Assembly: GCF_007971385.1 (NCBI RefSeq)
Contig: NZ_CP042434.1
Location: 2,480,001 to 2,544,000, forward strand
Length of the DNA stretch: 64,000 bases
Source: Arachidicoccus ginsenosidivorans
Lineage (GTDB): Bacteria; Bacteroidota; Bacteroidia; Chitinophagales; Chitinophagaceae
Direction of reading: 5' to 3'
This document shows, in pieces, positions 1 to 9,500 of this stretch. The number at the start of each line of letters is the position of its first letter. Position 1 is the stretch's first letter. The position numbers and the translations under genes were made by a program. The notes under the pieces were generated by a model. That model worked only from the letters and a program-made list of their open reading frames with translations. It was not told the origin of the DNA and ran no database searches.

Positions 1-450
1 TTGCATAGCCTGAGTCAATTTAATACAACCACCAGTTATTAAATACTGATTTTCCCCCAATCTGATAGCATACATTCTTAACCACGAACTTCCATTTTCA
101 ATACCGTATGCCTTAGATTGGGTACACAACTGATTATTGAACGAAACATTTCTATGTAATGGTTTAAATATAGTGTTGTCAAATTGTCCAGAATTACCAG
201 CGTTTTTTAGTCGGACTATAAAAGCCTTCATCTGATTGATCGTTTTAATGATCGCATTTTCAACGTCAGAATTCCAGCTTTCCAAGTCAGATTTATACTT
301 TTCAAAAAAATCTTCCAAATATTGAATGTCTTGCCATTTTGCTAATACCTCTGCAACAATATGTTTTCCTTTTGTTGGGTTATACCTTACCGCAAGTATT
401 TCCGTGGGCTCAACAATTCTTTCAATAGCAAATATAGAAACTTTTTTCAT
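1..450 (-). CDS. Unknown protein, 3' end cut by window edge; possible toxin-antitoxin partner
   Basis: The minus strand reads open from an ATG at 450 to the window edge, giving 150 residues with no stop. It starts MKKVSIFAIERIVEPTEILA and ends in the pattern SSWLRMYAIRLGENQYLITG, GCIKLTQAMQ. From memory, similar Bacteroidota hypothetical proteins of roughly 180 residues, ending in an ITGGAIKLT-type motif, sit directly before an HTH antitoxin-like gene. That would make it a RelE/HigB-like toxin candidate, but this is only an inference because the downstream partner lies outside the window. The ATG is preceded by a TAnnTTTG element at 493-486, leaving a leader of about 30 nt. Function is otherwise unknown. 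Confidence 0.6.
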   Translation of the reverse strand, partial: MKKVSIFAIERIVEPTEILAVRYNPTKGKHIVAEVLAKWQDIQYLEDFFEKYKSDLESWNSDVENAIIKTINQMKAFIVRLKNAGNSGQFDNTIFKPLHRNVSFNNQLCTQSKAYGIENGSSWLRMYAIRLGENQYLITGGCIKLTQAMQ

Positions 451-811
451 TAAAAATAAATCTAAAGGTTTATTTTTTATTGCGACAAATGTAATAAGTT
501 TCTCCAAACAACACTAAAATTATTGTCATTTAAAAGCAAAAAAGTAAATATATTGCTTTTCTTTTAACAATATATTTGCAACAAAGGTTCGGCAGGAAAA
601 TCAGGCTGCCATATCCCCCATTTTCCAGACATTTGTTGTAGATCTTTATTATTTTTCTGCAACTCTTACGTCTCAACTTTCCTACGAATCCTTTTGGCCA
701 ATAGGGAAGTGATTATTTAATTCCATGGGTATTGCATGCAAGATGCGGCTCAGTCAATACGCGTTGGTTTGGGCGTTTAAAGCGGGTAAAGATATTATTT
801 TATATAACTTT
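451..811. other. Intergenic region, no gene recognised
   Basis: AT-rich at its left side, where it holds the promoter of the leftmost gene. The right side lies beyond the 3' end of the DUF2283-like gene. A plus-strand open frame at 725-952 mostly overlaps that gene and has no family features, so it is not called. No tRNA or clear repeat was seen. Confidence 0.5.
486..493 (-). promoter_or_regulatory. Bacteroidota -7 promoter element
   Basis: The minus strand reads TACATTTG here, matching the Bacteroidota sigma-A -7 consensus TAnnTTTG. It lies 36 nt before the start codon of the partial gene at 450. A clear -33 TTG at the expected distance was not seen. Confidence 0.5.
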
Positions 812-1507
812 TTAAGCTATAGTGATCTCAGAATCATCAAAGCAATGTACTTTATAAATGTCTCCCAGTATTTCTATGCTGACGAAAAAGTCCGGAAGGT
901 CATATGTGGCTATGATTTCGTAGGAGTCCTTACTTATTTTGAAAATTTCTAATTGTGTAATGACTAGTAGTATGTTATTATTTACTTTAAGTTCGACAAA
1001 AGATGTATTTAGCTTTGGTGCTAATACTATTGCGTCGTCCTGAAAGTTGACAATTGCGAAATTTTTGTCGATACCAACAGCGCAGGTATGTCCGTCTAAC
1101 CATTTTATAGTTGGAGTATTTCGATCCGTTACCCATCCAAATTTATAGGTATTTGATCCTTGTTGAATAGCACCAAAATGTGCATCACGCTCTTTATCCT
1201 CGAATAATACGGACGCATTGGAGGCGCTATATTGTTGCGCTGAAAGAGGCTGTAGACCGGTATCCTTAATAGCGGCTGTTAAATTTTCATTTTGAGCATA
1301 TTTTGCTAATTTTTTATCATCGAAATATTTGGAAGCGGGGGAAATTTCAAGACCGGTTAAATGACCGTTTTCGGAAAATAATAAGCCAATTTCTGATTGA
1401 AGTTCTGCCGGGAAGGTTTTATCCAGGACTCCGGGCACCGGTTGAAGAGTGAGTTCAGTAAAATTTATAAATAATTGGTCATTCTTGCTATCGTATTGAA
1501 AATCCAT
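812..1507 (-). CDS. Hypothetical protein with DUF2283-like N-terminus
   Basis: 231 residues, no signal peptide or membrane segment, so probably cytoplasmic. The N-terminus (YDSKNDQLFINF, residues about 5-16) resembles the short DUF2283 pattern of an acidic YD-x-x-x-D-x-L strand pair. The rest alternates hydrophobic and polar stretches like an all-beta protein (for example IKWLDGHTCAVGIDKNFAIV). It stands alone: the upstream neighbour PPK2 diverges from it and the downstream gene is 360 nt away. No catalytic motif is visible. The start ATG follows an AT-rich leader. The DUF2283 link is weak and the function is unknown. Confidence 0.6.
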   Translation of the reverse strand: MDFQYDSKNDQLFINFTELTLQPVPGVLDKTFPAELQSEIGLLFSENGHLTGLEISPASKYFDDKKLAKYAQNENLTAAIKDTGLQPLSAQQYSASNASVLFEDKERDAHFGAIQQGSNTYKFGWVTDRNTPTIKWLDGHTCAVGIDKNFAIVNFQDDAIVLAPKLNTSFVELKVNNNILLVITQLEIFKISKDSYEIIATYDLPDFFVSIEILGDIYKVHCFDDSEITIA

Positions 1508-1902
1508 AAAAAGTATTTTAGATTATGTTGCTGGTAAAGATAAGATTCAAATGGTAATTTTCCCAGTGTTTGATGATTTGTTGTTTTAGAAAAGGCGAGA
1601 TACGAATAGGCTTATAAATGGTTAATTACCAGGGTACTGTTGAGAATATCTTTGCTTGCTGAGATGTTTTGCAAGACGCTGTTAAACATAAATGTATAAA
1701 ATGGCTTATTTTATTTTTATTTTAAATTTCTTTAAATTCGAAATATTTTTAGGGACAAAGCGCACATTATTACGACTATTTGAAACGTGAAATGCGATTC
1801 CGGCGATTCGTTTAACATATGGCAACATTTTTGACCCTTACATTTGATTAATAGGCAATAAAATAGCGCGAAATTTATTTACATATGCTAATAATATAAA
1901 TC
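1508..1902. other. Divergent intergenic region with promoter elements
   Basis: 395 nt between the divergently transcribed DUF2283-like gene and PPK2. On the plus strand TACATTTG at 1839-1846 matches the TAnnTTTG -7 element, giving a leader of roughly 50 nt for PPK2. The left half is AT-rich with no recognisable gene. Confidence 0.5.
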
Positions 1903-2652
1903 ATGGCAAAACTCAATCTGGATAAAATATCTGCAAATCCTCCAAAAGATGCGGATAAAGATGACCTAAAGGATAAAACTAAAGAGTATCAAAAATCCAT
2001 AGATGAATGGCAAAACAAGTTGTATGCAGAGCATAAGCATGCCATTTTAATTGTATTTCAGGGCATGGACGCTTCGGGTAAGGATGGAGCGGTCCGCAGT
2101 GTCTTTAGTGAAGTTAACCCACAGGGAATTAGTGTCCATTCTTTTAAAGTACCTACAAAAGAAGAAGCGGATCATGACTTTCTGTGGCGGATTCATAAAC
2201 AGACGCCGGAGAAAGGCATGATCAAGATCTTTAACCGCTCACATTATGAGGACATTCTGGTTACCAGAGTGCACAAGCTAATTAATGATAAAACCGCAAA
2301 AGATCGAATGCATGCCATTAATGATTTTGAGCGGCTACTTACCCAAAATAACACGCATATACTTAAATTCTACCTGCATATTACCCCTGAAGAGCAGGCG
2401 GAACGCCTGGCGGAGAGAATGCAGATCAAACGCAAGATGTGGAAATACAATCCCGGTGATGCGGTAGAGGCTAAAAGCTGGAAAGCCTATAGAAAATGCT
2501 ACGAAGACTGTTTTGAACATTGTAATGAAGTTCCCTGGACCATTGTTCCTTCCAACAAAAACTGGTATAAGGAGTATATTGTGGCAAAAGCAGTACATGA
2601 TTTGCTCAAAAAGATCAATCCTAAATATCCGACGCTCCAAAAGGAGTCCTGA
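1903..2652 (+). CDS. PPK2-family polyphosphate:nucleotide phosphotransferase
   Basis: 249 residues. PPK2 enzymes move phosphate between inorganic polyphosphate and nucleotides (AMP, ADP, GDP depending on class), linking polyphosphate stores to the nucleotide pool in the cytoplasm. The Walker A motif GMDASGKDG is at residues 54-62, and the Walker B/lid region IFNRSHYEDILVTRVH follows at about 109-124, both highly typical of the family. The basic lid RMQIKRKMWKYNPGD is also present. Full length for the short single-domain PPK2 type. It is followed 86 nt downstream by mscL, which has its own -7 element. The exact nucleotide preference cannot be read from sequence alone. Confidence 0.95.
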   Translation: MAKLNLDKISANPPKDADKDDLKDKTKEYQKSIDEWQNKLYAEHKHAILIVFQGMDASGKDGAVRSVFSEVNPQGISVHSFKVPTKEEADHDFLWRIHKQTPEKGMIKIFNRSHYEDILVTRVHKLINDKTAKDRMHAINDFERLLTQNNTHILKFYLHITPEEQAERLAERMQIKRKMWKYNPGDAVEAKSWKAYRKCYEDCFEHCNEVPWTIVPSNKNWYKEYIVAKAVHDLLKKINPKYPTLQKES

Positions 2653-2686
2653 TTTTCAATAATTAAAGTAATAGGAAACTTTGTAC

Positions 2687-2694
2687 TATATTTG
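2687..2694 (+). promoter_or_regulatory. Bacteroidota -7 promoter element for mscL
   Basis: TATATTTG matches TAnnTTTG and lies 45 nt before the mscL ATG. It suggests mscL has its own transcript rather than depending on PPK2 read-through. No convincing -33 element was seen. Confidence 0.45.
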
Positions 2695-2738
2695 AAAGGC
2701 TATATTAATCTATTTAAAAACGACTAAAATTTAAAAAC

Positions 2739-3170
2739 ATGGGATTCGTAAAAGACTTTAAAGAATTTGCCGTCAAAGGCAATGCCATTGATCTGGCCGT
2801 TGGTGTGATCATTGGCGGTGCATTTGGTAAGATTGTCACCAGTATTATTGATGATTTAGTTATGCCAATTGTATCCAAAATCATCGGACAACCGGATTTT
2901 AGCAATCTCTGGGTGGATTTGAACCATAAGGCGGCGGCTGGTCTTGCACTGGCAGATGCCAAGAAGGTCGATGGAGCGGCGATTTTTGCCTATGGTAACT
3001 TTATCACGGTTGCAATCAATTTCTTGCTCCTGGCATTTGTAATATTCTTAATGGTAAAATCAATTATGAAACTAAAACGCAAAGAAGAAGCGGCTCCTGC
3101 TGCGCCAGAAGCTCCTTCCAAAGAAGAAGTGCTTTTACAGGAGATCAGGGACGCTATTCGCGCCAAATAG
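2739..3170 (+). CDS. mscL: Large-conductance mechanosensitive channel MscL
   Basis: 143 residues, the usual MscL length. MscL is a homopentameric inner-membrane channel that opens under membrane tension and releases solutes during hypo-osmotic shock. The N-terminal amphipathic helix and TM1 read [20 protein letters not shown] followed by the pore-lining [15 protein letters not shown]. The periplasmic loop holds [20 protein letters not shown], followed by TM2. A charged C-terminal helical bundle ([20 protein letters not shown]) closes the protein. Upstream is PPK2; a hairpin follows at 3229-3266. Confidence 0.97.
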   Translation: MGFVKDFKEFAVKGNAIDLAVGVIIGGAFGKIVTSIIDDLVMPIVSKIIGQPDFSNLWVDLNHKAAAGLALADAKKVDGAAIFAYGNFITVAINFLLLAFVIFLMVKSIMKLKRKEEAAPAAPEAPSKEEVLLQEIRDAIRAK

Positions 3171-3228
3171 TCTTCTGATATTTTTTATTGATTCCCTGAG
3201 TATTTTCTTAATTTTACCTCCCTGGGTG

Positions 3229-3266
3229 GGGGTTGATAATGGATATAACTATTGATTATCAACCCC
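3229..3266 (+). terminator. Hairpin after mscL, weak terminator candidate
   Basis: A perfect 12-bp stem, GGGGTTGATAAT pairing with ATTATCAACCCC, with a 14-nt loop. It lies 58 nt after the mscL stop. The U-tract is missing directly after the stem, so it may be an mRNA-stabilising hairpin or a non-canonical terminator. Confidence 0.4.
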
Positions 3267-3325
3267 TTCCATGGGAAGGTTTAGGTATTTTTTATTATAA
3301 AAACAGTTATTAATCCGGGTTTATT

Positions 3326-4234
3326 TTGAAACCATCTATTTATCAAATCAAATTACCGCAATTCGAGGGGCCTTTTGACCTCTTGCTTTTCTTTATTGAA
3401 AGGGATGAACTGGATATTTATAATATACCTATTACACAGATTACCAAAGACTTTCTGGAATATTTACATCATCAGCGGAGCCTCAACATTGAATTAAGCA
3501 GCGAGTTTATTCTTTTTATCTCCACCCTTATGCGGATTAAGGCAAAAATGCTACTCCCCAGAAAGGAACTGGATGAAAAAGGCAATGAAATTGACCCGCG
3601 TCAAGAACTGGTAGATAAGATTTTAGAGTATAAACGCTTTAAAGAAGCCGCTATTGAACTTGCTGAAAAAGAAACCTTGCGTCAGCTGATGCAAAAAAGA
3701 GGCAACCTAATAGCTGAACTCAGTAAAATTGGCGAAGACGCAGCTGAAGGGACCGAAATTCAAAACATTAACCTGTTTAAAATTATGAAGACCTTTGAGA
3801 AGGTCATGCAACGGGTTATTGACCGCAATCACAAACCGGTCCATACGGTGGTACATTATAACTGGACGATGGAAGGTAGTAGGGAATATATCCTGACCAC
3901 TGTCAAAAAGTCTCATTCCATGTCGTTTGAATCGATCTTCAATGTATGCGAAGACCGGATCCATGCCTTATTTTTATTTTTGTCCTTATTGGAGCTTTCT
4001 CAGATGCGCTTTATGACTTTGCAGGTGGGTGAAGGCAAAAACAACTTCATTGTCGAGTGGAATGATAATAGGGATGAAGAACTTGCCATAAGTCCTATCC
4101 CGGAAAATACACTTTCTGAGGACGATCCGAATAGCGTAGCCGGTGCTGCTAAAGGAGAAGCGGGAAGTATCAAAAGTGCCATTGATGAGGCAGATGCGAT
4201 TTTTCCAGATCAGCCACCGCCATCAGCAAATTAA
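3326..4234 (+). CDS. scpA: Segregation and condensation protein A (ScpA)
   Basis: 302 residues. ScpA is the kleisin subunit of the SMC-ScpAB condensin that compacts and segregates the chromosome. The kleisin N-terminus is clear (LPQFEGPFDLLLFFIERDEL, about residues 10-29), followed by ITQITKDFLEYL and LIRIKA-type helices (STLMRIKAKMLLPR). The C-terminal winged-helix part is HALFLFLSLLELSQMRF. A low-complexity acidic/Ala tail of about 45 residues follows. The start is a TTG at 3326: an in-frame stop sits 15 nt upstream and no ATG precedes the conserved region. scpB is not adjacent. Confidence 0.93.
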   Translation: MKPSIYQIKLPQFEGPFDLLLFFIERDELDIYNIPITQITKDFLEYLHHQRSLNIELSSEFILFISTLMRIKAKMLLPRKELDEKGNEIDPRQELVDKILEYKRFKEAAIELAEKETLRQLMQKRGNLIAELSKIGEDAAEGTEIQNINLFKIMKTFEKVMQRVIDRNHKPVHTVVHYNWTMEGSREYILTTVKKSHSMSFESIFNVCEDRIHALFLFLSLLELSQMRFMTLQVGEGKNNFIVEWNDNRDEELAISPIPENTLSEDDPNSVAGAAKGEAGSIKSAIDEADAIFPDQPPPSAN

Positions 4235-4300
4235 TAATAGCTGTTACAGCTGCTGCTATGTACAGAACTGGAAGACAAACGACCGGTTCCTATCTTTTGC

Positions 4301-4966
4301 TTAAAACCAAATTCCCAGTATTTTCTTACGGATTCTTATTTTTTTGATGCGCTGATCTCGGTTAGGTCGGTCATTTTTATCTCGTTTTGCATGAACGATT
4401 TTATCCGCTACGGCCATACCTTTTAAGACCTGGCCATAGACCGTATAATTCTGATCCAGGTGAGGAGCGCCTCCGATAGATTTATAAACAGCTCTATGAT
4501 CGGCAGGTATTGCATGGCCAGATCTTTTGGCTGCTTTATCCAAGTCAGCGTCTGTAAATTTCTTTCCTGTTACAATATAAAACTGGCAGCCGGAAGAGGC
4601 TTTAGCTGGATTGTCGTCTCTGGCCGCTGCCAAGGCTCCCCGCTGATGAAAATACCCCGGCCGAAATTCAGCAGGGATGGTATAACCTACATCGCCATTG
4701 CCTAACTCCACACCGGGCTTCGCATGTTTAGAGTCCGGATCGCCCCCCTGAATCATAAATCCGGGTATGACCCGGTGAAACAACACCCCATCATAAAAAT
4801 GGCTACGTGCCAGTTTAATAAAATTATCGCGGTGTTTGGGGGTGCCATCAAAAAGTTCAATAATAATTTTCCCGCTATCGGTTTTCATGACCGCCCGGTA
4901 TTTTTGACTATGCGCTGCAAAGCCAAATAACAGTATAAAAATGAGGGGATATAATCGTTTATTCAT
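4301..4966 (-). CDS. Secreted cyclophilin-type peptidyl-prolyl cis-trans isomerase
   Basis: 221 residues. Cyclophilins catalyse cis-trans isomerisation of proline peptide bonds; the signal peptide (hydrophobic core PLIFILLFGFAAHS, likely cleavage near residue 20) places it in the periplasm. Family motifs are RDNFIKLARSHFYDGVLFHR and VIPGFMIQGGDP, followed by SSGCQFYIVTG and NYTVYGQVLKGMAVADKI. There is an insertion around YKSIGGAPHLD typical of the Bacteroidota versions. It faces scpA (convergent, 66-nt gap) and is separated from the RND operon behind it by a strong terminator. Confidence 0.92.
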   Translation of the reverse strand: MNKRLYPLIFILLFGFAAHSQKYRAVMKTDSGKIIIELFDGTPKHRDNFIKLARSHFYDGVLFHRVIPGFMIQGGDPDSKHAKPGVELGNGDVGYTIPAEFRPGYFHQRGALAAARDDNPAKASSGCQFYIVTGKKFTDADLDKAAKRSGHAIPADHRAVYKSIGGAPHLDQNYTVYGQVLKGMAVADKIVHAKRDKNDRPNRDQRIKKIRIRKKILGIWF

Positions 4967-5033
4967 CTCAAGAGGTAAATTTAGAGAATTTTAATAATAA
5001 GCTTATTACCGTACTATGCTGCGCTAAGATAGC

Positions 5034-5078
5034 AAAAAAAAGCCCTAAGCGATGATGATAATCGCTTAGGACTTTTTT
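5034..5078 (-). terminator. Rho-independent terminator of the RND efflux operon
   Basis: A 10-bp perfect stem, CCTAAGCGAT with ATCGCTTAGG (5044-5053 and 5061-5070) and a 7-nt loop, flanked by A8 on the left and T6 on the right. Both strands therefore have a U-tract. It lies 22 nt past the stop of the last RND operon gene on the minus strand. Confidence 0.85.
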
Positions 5079-5099
5079 GGGGGATTCGCTTACAGTTAT

Positions 5100-6563
5100 T
5101 TATTTCCAACCACCACCCAGTGCTCGGTAAAGCTGGATTCTGGCGCTCATCAAATCTGCTTTGAGCGATGCTAGATGTAATTCAGTATCCAGTTCATTAC
5201 TTTGAGCAGTAATGACTTCCAGATAAGTAGCAAAGCCAGCTGTAAAGAGCATAGCGGCGCTGTGTACGGCCTTTTGAGAAACGGCTACCTGCTGCTTTGC
5301 AATAGAGAGTTGTTCACTGAGTTGACGGACTGCCACCAGTGCATTTCTGACTTCAGTAATGCCGCTATAAACCGCTTTCTGGAAGGCTATTTCAGATTGA
5401 TCTCTTTTCAGCTTAGCAACTTCATATTCCGTCTTCAGTTTTCTTTTATGGAAGACTGGTTGGGTTAATCCCCCAAAAAAACCTCCGAGCAAGGCGCCTG
5501 GAATATTAAACCAGTTTTTAGGTAACATGGCATCCATCCCTCCCTCAAAGGTAATCGTCAGATTGGGGAACCTGTTTGCCTGGTGGACGCCAACGGAGGC
5601 GTTGGCAGCCATCAGGTCATATTCTGCTGACAGCACATCTGGTCTGTTTTGTACATAATAAAGCGGGATCTCTCTATACAGGGAGTCGGCCGGGATTTCT
5701 GAAAGGGCACTGCGATGTCCTACATTCAGGCTGATATTGCCGGTCAGCATTTTAAGGGCATTCTCCTGGACGGCTATTTCTTTTTTTAGCTGGGGTATCA
5801 GTGCCTGTGCTTCCAATACCTGATTTTTAGTCTGCTGCACCGCTAATGCAGTCACTTCGGCAGATTTGTACTGCAATTCCACCATTTTAAGGGTATTGCT
5901 ACGCAAATGATAGTTACGGGTAGCGACCTGCAACTGCTCATCGAGCATGATCAGGTTATAATAGGCGTCGGCTACATCCGCTACCAGGGCTGTTTGTACC
6001 GCTTTTTTTGCCTCAAAGGTTTCCAGATAATGCGATCTTGCCTCCTCTTTTTCCCTTTTAATCTTGCCCCAGATATCAATTTCCCAATCTACAGCAACGG
6101 TATTGGCAAAATGAGACTGATAAAGGTATAAGTCTTTGGGCGCCGTTTTGCCTTGCCGGTCATACCAACCGCTGGACGGGCTGGAATAATAATCATGGGA
6201 TCTGAACTCTCTGGTGACATTGAGTAGGTTCAGGTCAATATCAGGCGCATAAAGGGATTTGGATTGTTTATAGAGTTGATCGGTGATCTGAATGTTTTTA
6301 ATCGCGTCCCTTAAATCCAGGTTATTGGCAACGGCGCTATCCAAAATATTGAGTAGCGTAGAATCCTTAAAATAATCTTTCCAGGAAGGAATTGCCTCAA
6401 AAGAGCGCTCTACCAAAGAGTCTGGTAATTTATAAGCGTTCGGCATTTTAAAATCCGGCCTTTTATAATCCTCCGTTACCTTACAAGCCTGCATAAGCAG
6501 GGTGCTCGTAAGTATTAAGAGTACCGCTATGACGATATTTTTGCTATTATTAATCTTCAACAT
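5100..6563 (-). CDS. RND efflux outer-membrane lipoprotein (NodT/OprM/TolC family)
   Basis: 487 residues. This is the outer-membrane channel of a tripartite drug or solute efflux pump. A lipoprotein signal is present with Cys27 (LLMQACKVTEDYKRPD), and the post-Cys segment YKRP..P is typical of OprM/NodT proteins. Two long helical outer membrane efflux repeats follow, including RPDVLSAEYDLMAANASVGV and LAVQQTKNQVLEAQALIPQL. Its start overlaps the end of the RND pump gene by 14 nt, so the two are translationally coupled. Substrate is unknown; no regulator gene adjoins the operon. Confidence 0.93.
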   Translation of the reverse strand: MLKINNSKNIVIAVLLILTSTLLMQACKVTEDYKRPDFKMPNAYKLPDSLVERSFEAIPSWKDYFKDSTLLNILDSAVANNLDLRDAIKNIQITDQLYKQSKSLYAPDIDLNLLNVTREFRSHDYYSSPSSGWYDRQGKTAPKDLYLYQSHFANTVAVDWEIDIWGKIKREKEEARSHYLETFEAKKAVQTALVADVADAYYNLIMLDEQLQVATRNYHLRSNTLKMVELQYKSAEVTALAVQQTKNQVLEAQALIPQLKKEIAVQENALKMLTGNISLNVGHRSALSEIPADSLYREIPLYYVQNRPDVLSAEYDLMAANASVGVHQANRFPNLTITFEGGMDAMLPKNWFNIPGALLGGFFGGLTQPVFHKRKLKTEYEVAKLKRDQSEIAFQKAVYSGITEVRNALVAVRQLSEQLSIAKQQVAVSQKAVHSAAMLFTAGFATYLEVITAQSNELDTELHLASLKADLMSARIQLYRALGGGWK

Positions 6564-9500
6564 GCTGGAATTTTAATTTTAATTTTTCATCTAGGGTTCT
6601 GAAGATGATAAATAACACAGGAATAATAAAGATACCCAGCAAGACGCCCATGATCATGCCACCGGCTGCCCCATAACTGATGGAGTGATTACCCTGCGCA
6701 GAAGGTCCTTGAGTCCACATCAGTGGCACCAGTCCGGCGACAAAGGCCAGAGAGGTCATTAAAATTGGCCGTAGCCTTAGCGTAGCTCCCTGGATGGCCG
6801 CGTCAAAAATACTCAGTCCGGCCCTTCTTCTTTGCATGGAATATTCGACCATCAAAATTGCATTTTTAGCCAAGAGCCCAATAAGCATAATGAGTCCGAG
6901 CTGAACATATATATTATTTTGCAACCCAACCAGCTTCACCGCGCCATATACACCAACAAGGCCTACTGGTATGGAAAGCAAAATCGCAAAAGGCATAATA
7001 TAACTTTCATATTGCCCGGAAAGTAGGAAGTAAACAAAAAGGATACTTAAAAGTAATATAAATGCAGTCTGCCCAGAAGAGGACTTTTCATCCAAACTCA
7101 TGCCGGTCCATTCCAGCTGATAGTTACCAGGAAGGTTATTTTTGGCGACCTGTTCCACTGCCTTCATGGCATCCCCCGTACTATATCCTTTGGCGGGTGT
7201 CGCATTAATAGAAATGCTGTTATAGAGATTATACCGGTTGACAACTTCAGGGCCTACATTCTTTTCTAATGTAATCAGGGTATTGGCGGGCACCATTTGT
7301 CCTTTGTCATTTTTAATATAAATGGATTTAAAGGATTCTGGTGTCTTTCTGTATTGGAAGTCAGATTGTACATAGACCCGGTATTGTCTGCCAAAACTGG
7401 TGAAGTCACTGGCCTGCGCTCTGCCAAAATAATCCCGAATGGTCGTCATCATTTCTTTCACGCTGACGCCCATGGCCTTTGCTTTCACGTAATTAATGTC
7501 CATTACATACTGTGGAAAGTTCGCCTGGAAGGGCGTACTGGCAGAGAGAATTTCAGGCCTTTTATTCAGCGCAGCAATAAAGGAGTCCGATACAAGCCCA
7601 AATTGCTGGAAGCTGCCACCTAGTTTATCTTCTAAAACCAGTTGCAGACCCGCGACATCCCCAAATCCCTGCACAGTTGGTCTTGGGAATACGGAGAAGG
7701 AGGCTTCATTGATCGTGGATAAATCCTTTCGGATCGTATCCATAAATTCATTGATATCTGTGATGCCCTTGCGTTCATTATGGGGATACATATTCAGATA
7801 GCCTACCGCATAGGCGCTACTAGTGGCCGCATCAATGGCATTATAACCAGCGATGCTAGTCATGGTCTTGATCTCTTTATGCCTTTTGAGTAACTTTTCG
7901 GCTTTATTTAAAACGTCTGTCGTACGGGCCAGGGTAGCACCAGGAGGCATTTTAATGGTGTAGGTAATAAATCCATCGTCCTCATTTGGGATAAAGGCCG
8001 TTGGGGTAGAACGCATGAGTAAAAATCCGATTAAAACCACCAGAATCAGTGCTGCAAAGGCAAAGGGCTTTTTCCCGATCAGCCATTTAACGGCCAGGAT
8101 ATATTTTTGGGTCAGCTTCTGCAAACCTTCATTAAAATAATCAAAAAACCGGAACACAAATGCCTTGGTTTTTGTCTTGCGATCCTGCTGTTCTCTTTGG
8201 CCTTTGGAAAGCCCGGCCAGTTTTTTTCTATGTTCGTGATTGGGTTTTTTAAGAATCAAGGCAGAGAGTGCCGGACTGAGAGTCAAGGCACAAAGTGCAG
8301 ACAAAAGAATGGCCGTGGCCATCGTATAGGCAAACTGCCTATAAAATAAACCAGTCGGTCCTTCCATAAAACCAATGGGTAGAAATACAGCTGCCATCAC
8401 CATGGTAATGGAGAGGATGGCTGGCGTGATTTCTTTCATGGTCGCAAGTGTCGCATTTTTGGCACTCAGGTTGGTTAGCTCCATCTTTTGGTGGATGGCC
8501 TCTACCACAACAATGGCATCATCCACCACAATACCAATGGCCAGTACCAGCGCAAACATGGTCAGAATATTGATGGAAAATCCATAAATCAATAGGAAAA
8601 ACATGGTGCCGATCAGTGACACAGGTATCGCAATTGCCGGTATAAGGGTAGAGCGAAGATCCTGCAAGAAGATAAATACGATGATAAACACCAGGATAAA
8701 GGCCTCAAAAATGGTGTGCAAGACCTGCGTCAGGGACTCGTCCACCTGATCACGGACGCTATAAGTGATATCATAATGGATACCTTTAGGAAAATCCTTG
8801 GAAATATTTTCAAGAATCTTTCTGACTTGCATGTCAATCTCTCTGGCATTAGACCCACTAGTTTGCGTGATATTCAGGGTCAGGCCCGGATGCCCGTCCA
8901 CCGTGTTATCGGCTCCTTCGTTGGAGGCGCCTAGTTCCACCCGAGCAATATCTTTTAAATATAAAATGGTACCATCCTCATTGGTGCGGATGACCAGGTT
9001 CTGAAAATCCTTTGGATTGCTGAACCTGCCTTTGTGCTTTAGAATAGTTTCAAAGGTCTCGTTGGAAGTCTCCCCAAATTTTCCGGAAGCAATTTCAAAG
9101 TTCTGATCCTTGATCGCTTTGATAACGTCCTGAGGCACCAGATTGTAGGCGGCTAGTTTGTCCGGTACCAACCACACACGCATGGAGTAGTCTCTGGCAC
9201 CTACTCTTGATACTTCGGCCACCCCATCCACGCGAAGCAGCGCCCTGTTGATATTAATCTGGGAAAATGCCTGTAGAAATGTTTCATCATAGGCTCCTTG
9301 GGGATCTGTACTATACAGATTAATGGTCATGATGACCCCGCTCTGACGGGGCATCACCGTAATACCGGACTCATTAACTTCAGAGGGAATACGACTGGCC
9401 GCTTTGGAGATTCTGGTCTGAACATTGACCGAAGCTTGATCTGGATTCGTGCCGGCTTTAAAAAATACGTTGATCTTTCCAGAACCTGAATTACTGGCGG

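Noticed and set aside
725..952. Plus-strand open frame of 75 codons
   Set aside because: Lies mostly over the 3' end of the DUF2283-like gene on the other strand; no promoter and no family features.
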